Of a stretch of 41,016 bases of DNA, positions 25,491 through 33,343 are shown piece by piece; within the stretch, counting starts at the first letter, position 1; each line of letters opens with the position of its first letter. Made by a program: the position numbers and the translations under genes. The notes under the pieces were generated by a model. The model did no database searches, had not been told where the DNA came from, and saw only the letters and a program-made list of their open reading frames with translations. This DNA is from JACVRW01 sp035650215 (GTDB taxonomy: Bacteria; Actinomycetota; Thermoleophilia; Solirubrobacterales; Thermoleophilaceae): positions 1 to 41,016 of the forward strand of contig DASRIC010000046.1 of assembly GCA_035650215.1 (NCBI GenBank), in the 5' to 3' direction.

Positions 25491-25768
25491 AGCGCCGAGA
25501 TGAACTCGTCAACCGGGATCGCGGTGAGTGTCTCGTACTGCGCGGTGCCCCGCGAGCCCAGCTCCATCGAGACCCGCGCGACGGTCTTCTCGTCCGGTGC
25601 CTCGACGATGTTCACGAAGTCGTAGCGGCCGAGCACGGCCCACTGGGCGGTCACGGTCGCCCCCAGCTGCTCGATCTCCTTGTTGACCTCGCGGATCCGC
25701 TGTGGATTGCTCTTCAGGGTCTGGACGCCGTCGGGTGTGAGGGTAGACAGCATCACGAAGGTCGGCAC
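25487..25768 (-). CDS. GYD-domain protein
   Basis: 93 aa. A small ferredoxin-like protein with the GYD-type signature: FVMLSTLTPDGVQTLKSNP, then GATVTAQWAVLGRYDFVNIV. The Gly-Arg-Tyr-Asp here stands for the GxYD that names the family. Biochemical function is unknown for the family. It is the first gene of the run, followed by purD through a TTGA stop/start overlap. GTG 25768 has the best ribosome-binding site in the pur region (AAAGGA 5 nt upstream), so it may serve as the translational entry point for purD. Confidence 0.85.
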   Translation of the reverse strand: MPTFVMLSTLTPDGVQTLKSNPQRIREVNKEIEQLGATVTAQWAVLGRYDFVNIVEAPDEKTVARVSMELGSRGTAQYETLTAIPVDEFISAL

Positions 25769-25802
25769 GGTGTTCCTTTCGGGTAGAGGCGCGTCGGCGC
25801 GG

Positions 25803-25808
25803 AATTTA
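25803..25808 (-). promoter_or_regulatory. Putative -10 of the GYD-purD-purE-purB transcript
   Basis: The minus strand reads TAAATT (complement of 25803-25808), about 34 nt before the GYD start, leaving room for the AAAGGA ribosome-binding site. It is one of few A/T-rich hexamers in the gap. No clear -35 is seen. Confidence 0.35.
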
Positions 25809-25837
25809 CCCCGCTGGCGCGCGGCCCGAGGTCAGGT

Positions 25838-25843
25838 TAGCCT
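25838..25843 (+). promoter_or_regulatory. Putative -10 of the secreted-protein gene at 25875
   Basis: TAGCCT, the same hexamer seen before purC and clpB, lies 31 nt before the ATG. A CAGGAGA ribosome-binding site at 25859-25865 precedes the start, so this is a leadered transcript. Confidence 0.4.
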
Positions 25844-25874
25844 TGGTCGGCCACCACGACAGGAGACGTCCCGA

Positions 25875-26543
25875 ATGAAGAATGTCGTTGCAATCGCGAC
25901 CGGACTGGTCGCCCTCGCTGCGCCCGCAGCCGCCTCCGCGGCCACGATGACGGCCACGCCCGTCAAGCCCTGCTACGGGTCAGGCGAGCAGGTGACCCTG
26001 ACCGGCTCCGGGTTCACCCCCTCCAGCGGGGTGAACATCACGCGGGACGGCGAGTTGCTGGACGACGTGGCGACCGACCCCGCCGGCGCCTTCAGCGGAA
26101 CGCTCACTCTCGGCCTGGACACAGGCAGGCAGACTCGCACCTACACCGCAACCGACATCACCAACACGACGCTCACCGCGTCGCTGCAGCTCGTGGTGAG
26201 CGAGGTGGAAGTTGGGATACGGCCGAGGAGCGGCCCTCCCGGCCGCCGGCTGCGCATCAGGGCCAAGGGCTTCACGACGGGGCAGACGCTCTGGGCGCAC
26301 GTGATCCGCGGCCGCTCGAAGCGCCACATCAAGCTCGGAGAGTTGAAGGGCGCGTGCAGGAGCCTCACGACTCGACGGCGGATCCTCCCTCGGCGGGCTC
26401 GGCTCGGCTCCTACACCGTCCAGTTCGACACCTACCGCCGCTACGACCCGGACCGCCCGGTCAAGGACGGCTACCTGATCACCGTCCGTCCCGTGAGCAG
26501 CGGGTCCGCGGCGGCGGCCACGAGCTTCGACCGGATCGACTAG
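25875..26543 (+). CDS. Secreted protein with Ig/IPT-like beta-sandwich repeats, unknown function
   Basis: 222 aa. The signal peptide is MKNVVAIATGLVALAAPAAA with cleavage after ASA near residue 23. The mature protein has two similar beta-rich segments: VTLTGSGFTPSSGVNITRDG with TDPAGAFSGTLTL (about 37-100), and RLRIRAKGFTTGQTLWAHVI (about 120-200). Both resemble the loop-and-strand pattern of bacterial surface or IPT/TIG-like domains with the G[SK]GFT motif. The C-terminal part is very basic (RRRILPRRARLGSYTV). ATG 25875 is supported by CAGGAGA 9 nt upstream and by the clean signal peptide. Role unknown, perhaps cell-surface adhesion. Its stop is 3 nt from that of the convergent metalloprotease. 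Confidence 0.7.
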   Translation: MKNVVAIATGLVALAAPAAASAATMTATPVKPCYGSGEQVTLTGSGFTPSSGVNITRDGELLDDVATDPAGAFSGTLTLGLDTGRQTRTYTATDITNTTLTASLQLVVSEVEVGIRPRSGPPGRRLRIRAKGFTTGQTLWAHVIRGRSKRHIKLGELKGACRSLTTRRRILPRRARLGSYTVQFDTYRRYDPDRPVKDGYLITVRPVSSGSAAAATSFDRID

Positions 26544-26546
26544 GGC

Positions 26547-27614
26547 TCAGCCGGGGTAGGTCATGCGCACCGCGAACGGCCCGCTGCCCGCGCGGCGGCG
26601 GACCGTCACGCGCACCTGCTCGGTCTCGGCCCGCCGGCACCACTCGATGCCGAAGCCCTGCCCGCTGGCGAGCGTCTCACCCGAGGCGAACGAGCCGGAC
26701 TCGAGCTCGACCTCGGCCTTGACGCCGCGGGCGGCGTCGAAGCGAACGCTCACGTCGCCGTCGAGCGTCATCGGCACGATGTAGGTGCGCGAATCGCGTC
26801 CCTGGCCGAGCCGGCCGCGCAGGGTGCGCGAGCGCGGTCCGGTCCAGGGGCGCGCAACGTCGCGGCGGATCGCCGCGTACGCGCCACGGTCGGGACGCAA
26901 GATCGAGGCGTACTGCCAGGGCGCGCTCGGATAGTGGAGGTGCGCGTAACCGTCGGCGAAGCCCTCTCCCGGGTCGCGCAGGTAGTGCGCGCCCTGGTTG
27001 CCGGGGAAGAGGCGCCCGCGGGCCACGTGCGCACAGACCCGCATCTCGCTGGCCCAGTACTTGGCCCCCCAGTCGAGCGCATCCCAGGGATTGTTCGAGC
27101 GCCAGCTCGCGAGGTGATGGCCGTACTCGTGGGTGAGCGCGTACTCGACCGGCACGCCGTGCGCGCTCTCGCCCGGCACGTACATGCGGTCCTCGTCCGT
27201 GGCGTAGCAGGCCACCGCGTCCTGACCGCCGCAGAGCCGCGCGATCTCGGTGGGGGTGCCCACGTACACACGCAACGTGCCGAGCTCGTAGCCGTGGCTG
27301 CGAGAGGCGAGGAAGTCGACGAGGCGCTGGTCGGACACCGGATTGGACGGATAGGCAGATGAGACCTCGACCTCCACGCTGAGCCCGTCCTGGGTCGCGT
27401 AGCGGGAGGCACGGGTGCTGGCGCGCGCCGCGCGCATGACGGGCGCGGCCCGCTCGATCACGGTGTCGTGCAGGTGTGCGTGGCCCACCTGGGAGCCCGC
27501 CGGCAGCGGACCGATCACCGGTGCCTCGCGCTCCCCCGCGAGCGCGGGCGACGAGGCGAAGAGGAGTGCGACCCCGGTCGCCGCGGCTGTCCGAATTGAG
27601 CGACCGAGAGCCAA
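26547..27614 (-). CDS. Secreted zinc metalloprotease-like protein (HEYGH motif)
   Basis: 355 aa from TTG 27614. A signal peptide (LALGRSIRTAAATGVALLFA, cleavage after SPALA) precedes a mature domain carrying the gluzincin-like motif THEYGHHLASW (HExxH). GFADGYAHLHY lies about 60 residues further on and could supply the third ligand (Glu/Asp). Six Cys in the mature chain suggest disulfides. The last about 100 residues are a beta-rich domain (TYIVPMTLDGDVSVRFDA), like a prepeptidase C-terminal domain. An upstream ATG at 27668 is in frame and would give an 18-residue longer signal region, so the start is uncertain. Substrate unknown. Converges with the secreted protein at 25875. Confidence 0.7.
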   Translation of the reverse strand: MALGRSIRTAAATGVALLFASSPALAGEREAPVIGPLPAGSQVGHAHLHDTVIERAAPVMRAARASTRASRYATQDGLSVEVEVSSAYPSNPVSDQRLVDFLASRSHGYELGTLRVYVGTPTEIARLCGGQDAVACYATDEDRMYVPGESAHGVPVEYALTHEYGHHLASWRSNNPWDALDWGAKYWASEMRVCAHVARGRLFPGNQGAHYLRDPGEGFADGYAHLHYPSAPWQYASILRPDRGAYAAIRRDVARPWTGPRSRTLRGRLGQGRDSRTYIVPMTLDGDVSVRFDAARGVKAEVELESGSFASGETLASGQGFGIEWCRRAETEQVRVTVRRRAGSGPFAVRMTYPG

Positions 27615-27745
27615 GACGAGTCCAGCGTAGGTCCCCTTTAGCGATCCCGCCAGCACCTGGACACGCATTGGACGATTTCGCCCGGCAGGGCTCTGTAATG
27701 TCCCCTATTTGGGTTAGAACACACCCGGATACGCGGCGGCTTGAT

Positions 27746-27769
27746 CGTCGCGGACCGCCAGCGGCGACG
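27746..27769 (-). terminator. Possible stem-loop after clpB
   Basis: CGTCGC (27746-27751) and GCGACG (27764-27769) form a 6-bp stem starting 1 nt after the clpB stop, within the 156-nt gap before the metalloprotease. The rest of that gap holds a slightly AT-richer stretch at about 27695-27720 with no assigned role. No T-run follows, so termination is only suggested. Confidence 0.3.
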
Positions 27770-27770
27770 G

Positions 27771-30311
27771 TCAGGCCCTGATCGGCTCGGCCGCGCGCGA
27801 GCGCTCGAATCTCAGCTCGCCGTCCGCGGCGTCCACCGCCACCGTGTCACCTGGCACGAACTCGCCCTCGAGCAGTCTGAGCGCCAGCGGGTCCACGAGC
27901 CGCTTCTGGATCACGCGCTTAAGCGGGCGCGCGCCGTACGTGGGGTCGTAGCCCAGGTTGCCGATCAGCGTGCGAGCTTCGTCGGTGAGCTCTACCTCCA
28001 CGCCGCGCTCGCGCACGCGCTCCACGAGGCGCGCCGTCTGGAGCTCCACGATCTGCCCGATCTCCTCGCGCGTGAGCGACTGAAACTTCACGATCTCGTC
28101 GAGCCGGTTCACGAACTCGGGCTTGAAGGTGGCCTCCACGCCGGGCACGCCGCCCGGCACGTTCGAGGTCATGATCACCACGGTGTTCTTGAAGTCGACG
28201 GTGCGGCCCTGGCCGTCGGTCAGCCGACCGTCGTCCATCAGCTGGAGCAGGACGTTGAACACGTCGGGGTGGGCCTTCTCGAGCTCGTCGAGCAGCACAA
28301 CGCTGTATGGCCGGCGCCGCACCGCCTCGGTGAGCTGGCCGCCCTCGTCATAGCCGACGTAGCCGGGCGGCGCACCCACGAGCCTCGACACCGAGTGCTT
28401 CTCCATGTACTCCGACATGTCGATGCGCACGATGGCCTGCTCCGAGTCGAACATGAACTCGGCAAGCGCACGCGCCAGCTCGGTCTTGCCGACCCCGGTG
28501 GGACCGATGAAGAGGAACGCGCCGATCGGGCGGTCCGGGTCCTGAAGTCCCGCGCGCGATCGACGCAGCGCGTTCGACACGGCCTCGACGGCCTCGTCCT
28601 GGCCGATCACGCGCTCGTGGAGGCGCTCCTCCATGTGCACGAGCTTGGCCACCTCGCCCTCCATCAGCCTCGAGACCGGGATGCCCGTCCACTTGGCCAC
28701 GACCTCGGCCACGTCCTCGTCGTCGACCTCCTCCTTGAGGAAGGTCACGTCCGACTGGATGCCGGCCAGCCGCGCCTCGTGCTCGCGCACCTCCTGCTCG
28801 AGCTGCGGGATGTCGCCGTAGCGCAGCTCCGCGGCGCGCTGGAGGTCGGCCTCGCGCTCCGCGCGCTCGGCGTCGCGATGGGCCTGCTCGAGCCGCTCCT
28901 TGGCCGAGCGGATCGCCTCGATCGCCTCCTTCTCGCCGGTCCAGTGCGCCTTCATCTCGCTCGACCGCTCGCGAAGCTCCGCCAGCTCGCGCTCGATGGC
29001 CTCGCGGCGCGCCAGCGACGCGTCGTCGGTCTCCTTCTTCAGCGCCTCGAGCTCGATCTCGAGCTGCTGGATGCGCCGCTCTACCGCGTCGATCTCGGTG
29101 GGCATCGACTCGATCTCGATGCGCAGCCGCGAGGCGGCCTCGTCGATCAGATCGATCGCCTTGTCCGGCAGGAAGCGGTCGGCGATGTAGCGCTGCGAGA
29201 GCGTGGCGGCGGCGATGATCGCCGAGTCCTGGATGCGCACGCCGTGGTGCACCTCGTAGGGCTCCTTGAGCCCGCGCAGGATCGCGATCGTGTCCTCCAC
29301 GCTCGGCTCGCTGACCATCACCGGCTGGAAGCGGCGCTCGAGCGCGGCGTCCTTCTCGATGTGCTTGCGGTACTCGTCGAGCGTGGTGGCACCCACGGCG
29401 CGCAGCTCGCCGCGCGCCAGCATCGGCTTGAGCAGGTTGGCGGCGTCGACGGCGCCCTCGGCGGCGCCGGCGCCCACGATCGTATGCAGCTCGTCGAGGA
29501 ACAGCACGATCCGGCCCTCGCCCTCGGCCACCTCCTTGAGCACGGCCTTGAGGCGGTCCTCGAACTCGCCGCGGTACTTGGCGCCGGCGATCAGCGCACC
29601 GATGTCGAGAGCGATCACGCGCCGGTCCCGCAGCGAGTCGGGGACGTCGCCGCCCACGATGCGCTGAGCAAGTCCCTCCACGATCGCGGTCTTGCCGACG
29701 CCGGGCTCGCCGATCAGCACGGGGTTGTTCTTCGTGCGCCGGGAGAGCACCTGGATCACGCGGCGCACCTCGTCGTCGCGCCCGATCACCGGATCGAGCT
29801 TGCCCTGCTCGGCGGCCTCGGTCAGGTCGCGGCCGAACTTCTCGAGCGCCTGGTACCTGTCCTCCGGGTTCTGGTCGGTCACGCGATGGGGCCCGCGGAC
29901 GGCCAGCGCGGCCTCGGCCACCTGGTCGCGCGTGGCGCCCACGTCGAGCTGCGGCTCGGCCGCGAGCGCCAGCAGCAGGTGCTCGGTCGACACGTACTCG
30001 TCGCCGAGCCCGCGTGCCTCCTCCTCGGCCCGCTTCAGCACCTCGATCAGCCGGCTCGACAGCGCGGGGGCGGCCTCGGCGTCACCGCTCAGGGTCGGGG
30101 CCTCTTCGAGCACCTCGTTCGCCCGCCGGCGCACCCGCTCGGGGTCGGCACCGGCGCGGCGGAGCACGGGCACCACGAGACCGCCCTCCTGCTCGAGCAG
30201 CACGGAGAGGAGGTGCGCGGGAGCCACCTCGGGATTGCGCCGGGCGCGCGCCAGCGACTGCGCCGCGGCGAGCGCCTCCTGCGACTTGACTGTGAAGCGG
30301 TCGGCTTGCAT
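27771..30311 (-). CDS. clpB: ATP-dependent disaggregase ClpB
   Basis: 846 aa. An N-terminal double Clp repeat (about 1-145) with FTVKSQEALAAAQSLA. NBD1 has Walker A GEPGVGKTA, Walker B LFLDELHTIVGAGAAEGAVD, and the arginine-finger region DAALERRFQPV. A long coiled-coil middle domain (about 395-520; ELEALKKETDDASLARREAI) marks ClpB and not ClpA/C. NBD2 has GPTGVGKTELARALAEFMFD, VVLLDELEKAHPDVFNVLLQ and YGARPLKRVIQK. It cooperates with DnaK/DnaJ/GrpE to resolubilise aggregates. The segment after VVIMTSN is short (PGGVPGVEATFKPEFVNRLD) compared with the about 40-residue loop in many ClpBs. ATG 30311 (QADRFTVKSQEAL) is the usual start; it lies inside the shared element at 30305-30323. Confidence 0.97.
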   Translation of the reverse strand: MQADRFTVKSQEALAAAQSLARARRNPEVAPAHLLSVLLEQEGGLVVPVLRRAGADPERVRRRANEVLEEAPTLSGDAEAAPALSSRLIEVLKRAEEEARGLGDEYVSTEHLLLALAAEPQLDVGATRDQVAEAALAVRGPHRVTDQNPEDRYQALEKFGRDLTEAAEQGKLDPVIGRDDEVRRVIQVLSRRTKNNPVLIGEPGVGKTAIVEGLAQRIVGGDVPDSLRDRRVIALDIGALIAGAKYRGEFEDRLKAVLKEVAEGEGRIVLFLDELHTIVGAGAAEGAVDAANLLKPMLARGELRAVGATTLDEYRKHIEKDAALERRFQPVMVSEPSVEDTIAILRGLKEPYEVHHGVRIQDSAIIAAATLSQRYIADRFLPDKAIDLIDEAASRLRIEIESMPTEIDAVERRIQQLEIELEALKKETDDASLARREAIERELAELRERSSEMKAHWTGEKEAIEAIRSAKERLEQAHRDAERAEREADLQRAAELRYGDIPQLEQEVREHEARLAGIQSDVTFLKEEVDDEDVAEVVAKWTGIPVSRLMEGEVAKLVHMEERLHERVIGQDEAVEAVSNALRRSRAGLQDPDRPIGAFLFIGPTGVGKTELARALAEFMFDSEQAIVRIDMSEYMEKHSVSRLVGAPPGYVGYDEGGQLTEAVRRRPYSVVLLDELEKAHPDVFNVLLQLMDDGRLTDGQGRTVDFKNTVVIMTSNVPGGVPGVEATFKPEFVNRLDEIVKFQSLTREEIGQIVELQTARLVERVRERGVEVELTDEARTLIGNLGYDPTYGARPLKRVIQKRLVDPLALRLLEGEFVPGDTVAVDAADGELRFERSRAAEPIRA

Positions 30312-30323
30312 AGAAAATCTAAG
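30305..30323 (-). promoter_or_regulatory. Candidate heat-shock operator at the clpB start
   Basis: Plus-strand CTTGCATAGAAAATCTAAG is an imperfect dyad (CTTG...TAAG). It nearly matches CTTGAAAGAAATCTGAG upstream of dnaK, in the same orientation relative to its gene. It covers the ATG and the few bases upstream. On the minus strand it includes TAGATT, and further upstream is TGCTAGCCT, another -10 candidate. A repressor such as HspR bound here would block initiation. Confidence 0.45.
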
Positions 30324-30365
30324 CGCGAGGCTAGCAGATGTGGGGCCCGTCGGACGAAGGGCGCC

Positions 30366-31739
30366 TTGCATGCTCGCGCCGCCGGCGACGAGCGCGTCTA
30401 CCCTGATCTCATCGGGAAGCTCGGATCCGTCCTGACCGTGGCGGTGGCAGCCGCCGTTTGCATGCTCCCCGGAGCGGCGCAGGCCGCACCGATCTCATCC
30501 CACGCGATGATCCACTCGTGCTGCACGCCTGACGAGCTGGCCGAGCGGGTCTTCTCCGAGTCCAAGGCGATGGGGGCCGCATTCGTGCGCGTGGACATCG
30601 AGTTGAGCGAGGTGTTCGAGGACGTGGGGGGCGGCCCGCGCGCGCGACCGGACTGGCGCACCGTCGACCGAGTGGCCGAGCGCTCGCGGCGGCACGACCT
30701 GTCCGTGCTCGGGATCCTGCTCGCCCCGCCGGCGTACCTCACCACCTGTCCGGAACGCTGGCCGAACGCCCGGCTGTGCGCGGCGGCTGACCCGGCCGAG
30801 TTCGGGCGCCTCGCGGGCGAGGTGGCCAACCGCACGCGCGACATCATCACTCACTGGGAGATCGTGAACGAGCCGGACGGCAGCTGGGCCTTCGAGGGCA
30901 CCGCGGAGCAGTACGCGCGGATGCTGCGCGCGGCCTACGACGGGATCAAGGCGCGTGTGCCAGGCGCCACGGTGGTGATGGGCGGCGTGCAGAGCCCGCA
31001 CGAGCCCGCCTGGCTCGAGCGGCTGCTCGCCACCCCGGGGGCGGAGGCCCTGCACGCCTTCGACGTCGCGAACGTGCATCTGCGCGGACCGGTGGCCAAT
31101 GTGGTGAGCCGCTACGGGCAGTTCCGGTCGGGGCTCGCGGCGCGCGGCTTCAACGGCCCGGTCTGGGTCACCGAGCACGGCTACCCCGCCGACCCGGCCT
31201 ACCAGGGCGACCCCGCCTACGCGGCCGGCGACTCCTCGCAGGCGGCCTATCTCACGCAGTCGCTCGTGGGACTCGGCGAGGCCGGCGCCGAGCAGATCTT
31301 CGTCACGCTGCGCGACAACCTCGGCGGCGAGTACGCCAGCGAGGGGCTCGTGCACATCGACGAGACCGCGGGCTACCCGGTACAGCGCCGGCCGGCCTTC
31401 AGCGCGGTCCGCCGGCTCGTGGACTCCTGGGACCAGATCATGACCTGGCGCGCGGACCAGCGGCGCTTCGAGGAGCAGGAGCGCGTCTCGCTCGTCAACC
31501 TCGCCCCGGCTCGCGTGGAGTACAAGATCGCCCTCAAGCGCTTCCGCTCCGCCCGCGCGCTGCTCCATCGCCTGCAGCGCCGCGGCCGCGGCGCCCGGGC
31601 GGCCAAGCTGATGGCGGAGACGCGCGCGGCCCTCGGCTGGCGCCAGGCGTTCGCCGCGATGCACCGCGCCCAGGCATCGCTCGCCGCCTTCGCGGCGGCG
31701 GACATGCGCGCGAAGGTCGCCGGCGACTGGCCGGGCTAG
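30366..31739 (+). CDS. Secreted glycoside hydrolase, clan GH-A type
   Basis: 457 aa from TTG 30366. A signal-like segment (KLGSVLTVAVAAAVCMLPGA, ending AQA) is followed by a TIM-barrel-like domain. Two catalytic glutamates are recognisable: acid/base Glu169 in HWEIVNEPDGSW and nucleophile Glu270 in VWVTEHGYP, the spacing of retaining GH5/GH39-like enzymes. The C-terminal about 90 residues are Arg/Ala-rich helical (ALKRFRSARALLHRLQRRGR). The substrate is unknown; a plant or microbial polysaccharide is likely. The start is uncertain. TTG 30366 has GAAGG 5 nt upstream, while TACCCT (30399-30404) lies 6 nt before an in-frame ATC that would give a perfect signal peptide. GTG 30438 is inside the signal sequence. 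Confidence 0.75.
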   Translation: MHARAAGDERVYPDLIGKLGSVLTVAVAAAVCMLPGAAQAAPISSHAMIHSCCTPDELAERVFSESKAMGAAFVRVDIELSEVFEDVGGGPRARPDWRTVDRVAERSRRHDLSVLGILLAPPAYLTTCPERWPNARLCAAADPAEFGRLAGEVANRTRDIITHWEIVNEPDGSWAFEGTAEQYARMLRAAYDGIKARVPGATVVMGGVQSPHEPAWLERLLATPGAEALHAFDVANVHLRGPVANVVSRYGQFRSGLAARGFNGPVWVTEHGYPADPAYQGDPAYAAGDSSQAAYLTQSLVGLGEAGAEQIFVTLRDNLGGEYASEGLVHIDETAGYPVQRRPAFSAVRRLVDSWDQIMTWRADQRRFEEQERVSLVNLAPARVEYKIALKRFRSARALLHRLQRRGRGARAAKLMAETRAALGWRQAFAAMHRAQASLAAFAAADMRAKVAGDWPG

Positions 31740-31783
31740 CCGGGCAGGGGGCCAGTCGAGGGTATGGCGCTGCGCCGCCGGCC

Positions 31784-32221
31784 CTAGCGGCGTTCGATCG
31801 GGATGCGCACCGCGCGCTGCCCGCGCGGCATGAGCGCCTGCGAGGGCGGCTCGTAGACCACCAGCTCGCGCTTCATCGAGCGGCGCACCCGCTCGAGCTC
31901 GGCCGCCATCTCGCGCTGCGCGCGCTCGGCCTGGCGCTCGAGGTTGCGCAGGCGGCGGCGCATGCGCTCCACCTCCTGCTCGAGCTCGAAGACGCGCTCC
32001 ACACCGGCGAGGTTCATACCGAGCTCCGTGGTCAGCTCCTGGATGCGGCGCAGCCGGTCGACGTCCTCCTGCGAGTAGAGGCGCGTGTTCTTCGGCGAGC
32101 GCTTGGGGGTGATCAGGCCGCGCGCCTCGTAGATGCGCAGCGTCTGCGGGTGCATGCCGGCCAGCTCCGCCGCCACGGAGATCATGTACACGCCCCGGGC
32201 CCGTTCGGGAGCGTCGGTCAT
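31784..32221 (-). CDS. hspR: MerR-family heat-shock repressor HspR
   Basis: 145 aa. The N-terminal MerR winged helix reads YMISVAAELAGMHPQTLRIY, then EARGLITPKRSPKNTRLYSQEDVDRL (in part), diagnostic of HspR. A dimerising coiled coil (about 75-120: GVERVFELEQEVERMRRRLR) follows, then a basic C-terminal tail. In actinobacteria HspR represses dnaK and clpB through HAIR operators with DnaK as co-repressor. Here it is the last gene of dnaK-grpE-dnaJ-hspR, 10 nt after dnaJ, so it is autoregulated with its targets. Confidence 0.96.
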   Translation of the reverse strand: MTDAPERARGVYMISVAAELAGMHPQTLRIYEARGLITPKRSPKNTRLYSQEDVDRLRRIQELTTELGMNLAGVERVFELEQEVERMRRRLRNLERQAERAQREMAAELERVRRSMKRELVVYEPPSQALMPRGQRAVRIPIERR

Positions 32222-32231
32222 CGTCCCCCGC

Positions 32232-33338
32232 TCAGCCCTTCTGCGAGAGGAGCCGCTCCCGCGGGTTCTCGTCGATCACGCTGGCCAGCTCGTCGACCAC
32301 CTCGGCCTGCTCCTTCGAGAGCGAGCGCGGCACGTCGATCAGCAGCCGGTAGCGCACGTCGCCGCGGCCGCGGCCGCTCAGCTTGGGCGGACCCTCGCCG
32401 CGCAGGCGCTGGACCGTGCCGTGCTGCGTGCCCGGGGGCACGCGGATCCGCTTGCTGCCGGACAGCGTGGGAACCTCGATCGTCGCGCCCTTGATCGCCT
32501 CCGGGATCGTGATCGGCACCTCCACCTCGAGGTTGTCGCCCTTGCGTTCGAACACGGGCGACTCGGCCACGTGGGTGATCACGTACAGGTCGCCCTGCGC
32601 CCCTCCGCGCGGGCCCGCCTCGCCCTTGCCCGCGAGACGCACCCGGCTGCCCTCGCGCACGCCCGCCGGGATGTTCACGCGGTAGCGCTTGACCTGACGG
32701 GTGCGCCCGCTGCCGTTGCAGGTGGGACACGGGTCCTTGATCTCGGTGCCCGTGCCGCCGCACAGGGTGCACGGCTGGGAGATCGAGAAGAGCCCCTGCG
32801 ACTCCGCCTCCACGCCCCGGCCCTGGCAGCGCGAGCAGATCGTGGGCTGCGTGCCCGGCTTGGCGCCGGTCCCGCGGCAGGTGGCACAGGGAGCCGAGAG
32901 CGGCACCGCCACCGGCACCTGCGCGCCCTCCATGGCCTGCTCGAACGAGATGTGGACCTCGGTCTCGAGGTCGCGCCCGCGCTCCGGTCGCGGAGTACGT
33001 CCGCCGGCGCGACCGCCGGTGGCGTTGCCGAACAGGTCCGAGAGGATGTCGCCGAAGCCGCCGAAGTTGCCGCCCGCGCCGCCACTGGGGAAGCCGCCGC
33101 CACCGGGGAAGCCGCCGCCGAAGATGCCGCCGCCCGCGTCGTAGGCCTTGCGCTTCTCCGGGTCGGACAGGATCCCGTAGGCCTCCTGCACCTCCTTGAA
33201 GCGCTCCTCCGCACCCGAGTCCTTGTTCGTATCCGGGTGGTACTGGCGCGCGAGCTTGCGGTAGGCCTTCTTGATCTCCTCGTCGGAGGCCTTCTTGCCG
33301 ACGCCGAGCGTCGCGTAGGGGTCCTTGACGGCTGGCAT
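32232..33338 (-). CDS. dnaJ: Chaperone DnaJ (type I Hsp40)
   Basis: 368 aa. J domain (residues 6-70) with the HPD motif at 34-36 (RQYHPDTN). A Gly/Phe-rich linker (about 74-105) follows. Four zinc-binding repeats are CATCRGTG, CSRCQGRG, CTLCGGTG and CPTCNGSG, all intact. C-terminal substrate-binding beta domains include VNIPAGVREGSRVRLAGKGE and VPPGTQHGTVQRLRGEGPP. It stimulates DnaK ATPase and delivers substrates. It begins 5 nt after the grpE stop. Actinobacteria often carry DnaJ1 and DnaJ2; this is the copy from the dnaK operon. Confidence 0.97.
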   Translation of the reverse strand: MPAVKDPYATLGVGKKASDEEIKKAYRKLARQYHPDTNKDSGAEERFKEVQEAYGILSDPEKRKAYDAGGGIFGGGFPGGGGFPSGGAGGNFGGFGDILSDLFGNATGGRAGGRTPRPERGRDLETEVHISFEQAMEGAQVPVAVPLSAPCATCRGTGAKPGTQPTICSRCQGRGVEAESQGLFSISQPCTLCGGTGTEIKDPCPTCNGSGRTRQVKRYRVNIPAGVREGSRVRLAGKGEAGPRGGAQGDLYVITHVAESPVFERKGDNLEVEVPITIPEAIKGATIEVPTLSGSKRIRVPPGTQHGTVQRLRGEGPPKLSGRGRGDVRYRLLIDVPRSLSKEQAEVVDELASVIDENPRERLLSQKG

Positions 33339-33343
33339 CGGCG

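Noticed and set aside
27690..27725. Slightly AT-richer string upstream of the metalloprotease as an insertion-sequence end
   Set aside because: No partner inverted repeat, target duplication or transposase in the window.
27741..30365. A very long plus-strand open frame running through the clpB locus into the glycoside hydrolase
   Set aside because: It is the antisense phase of clpB: His/Leu/Arg/Ala-rich composition without domains. Only the part after about 30366 has a signal peptide and a glycosidase fold.
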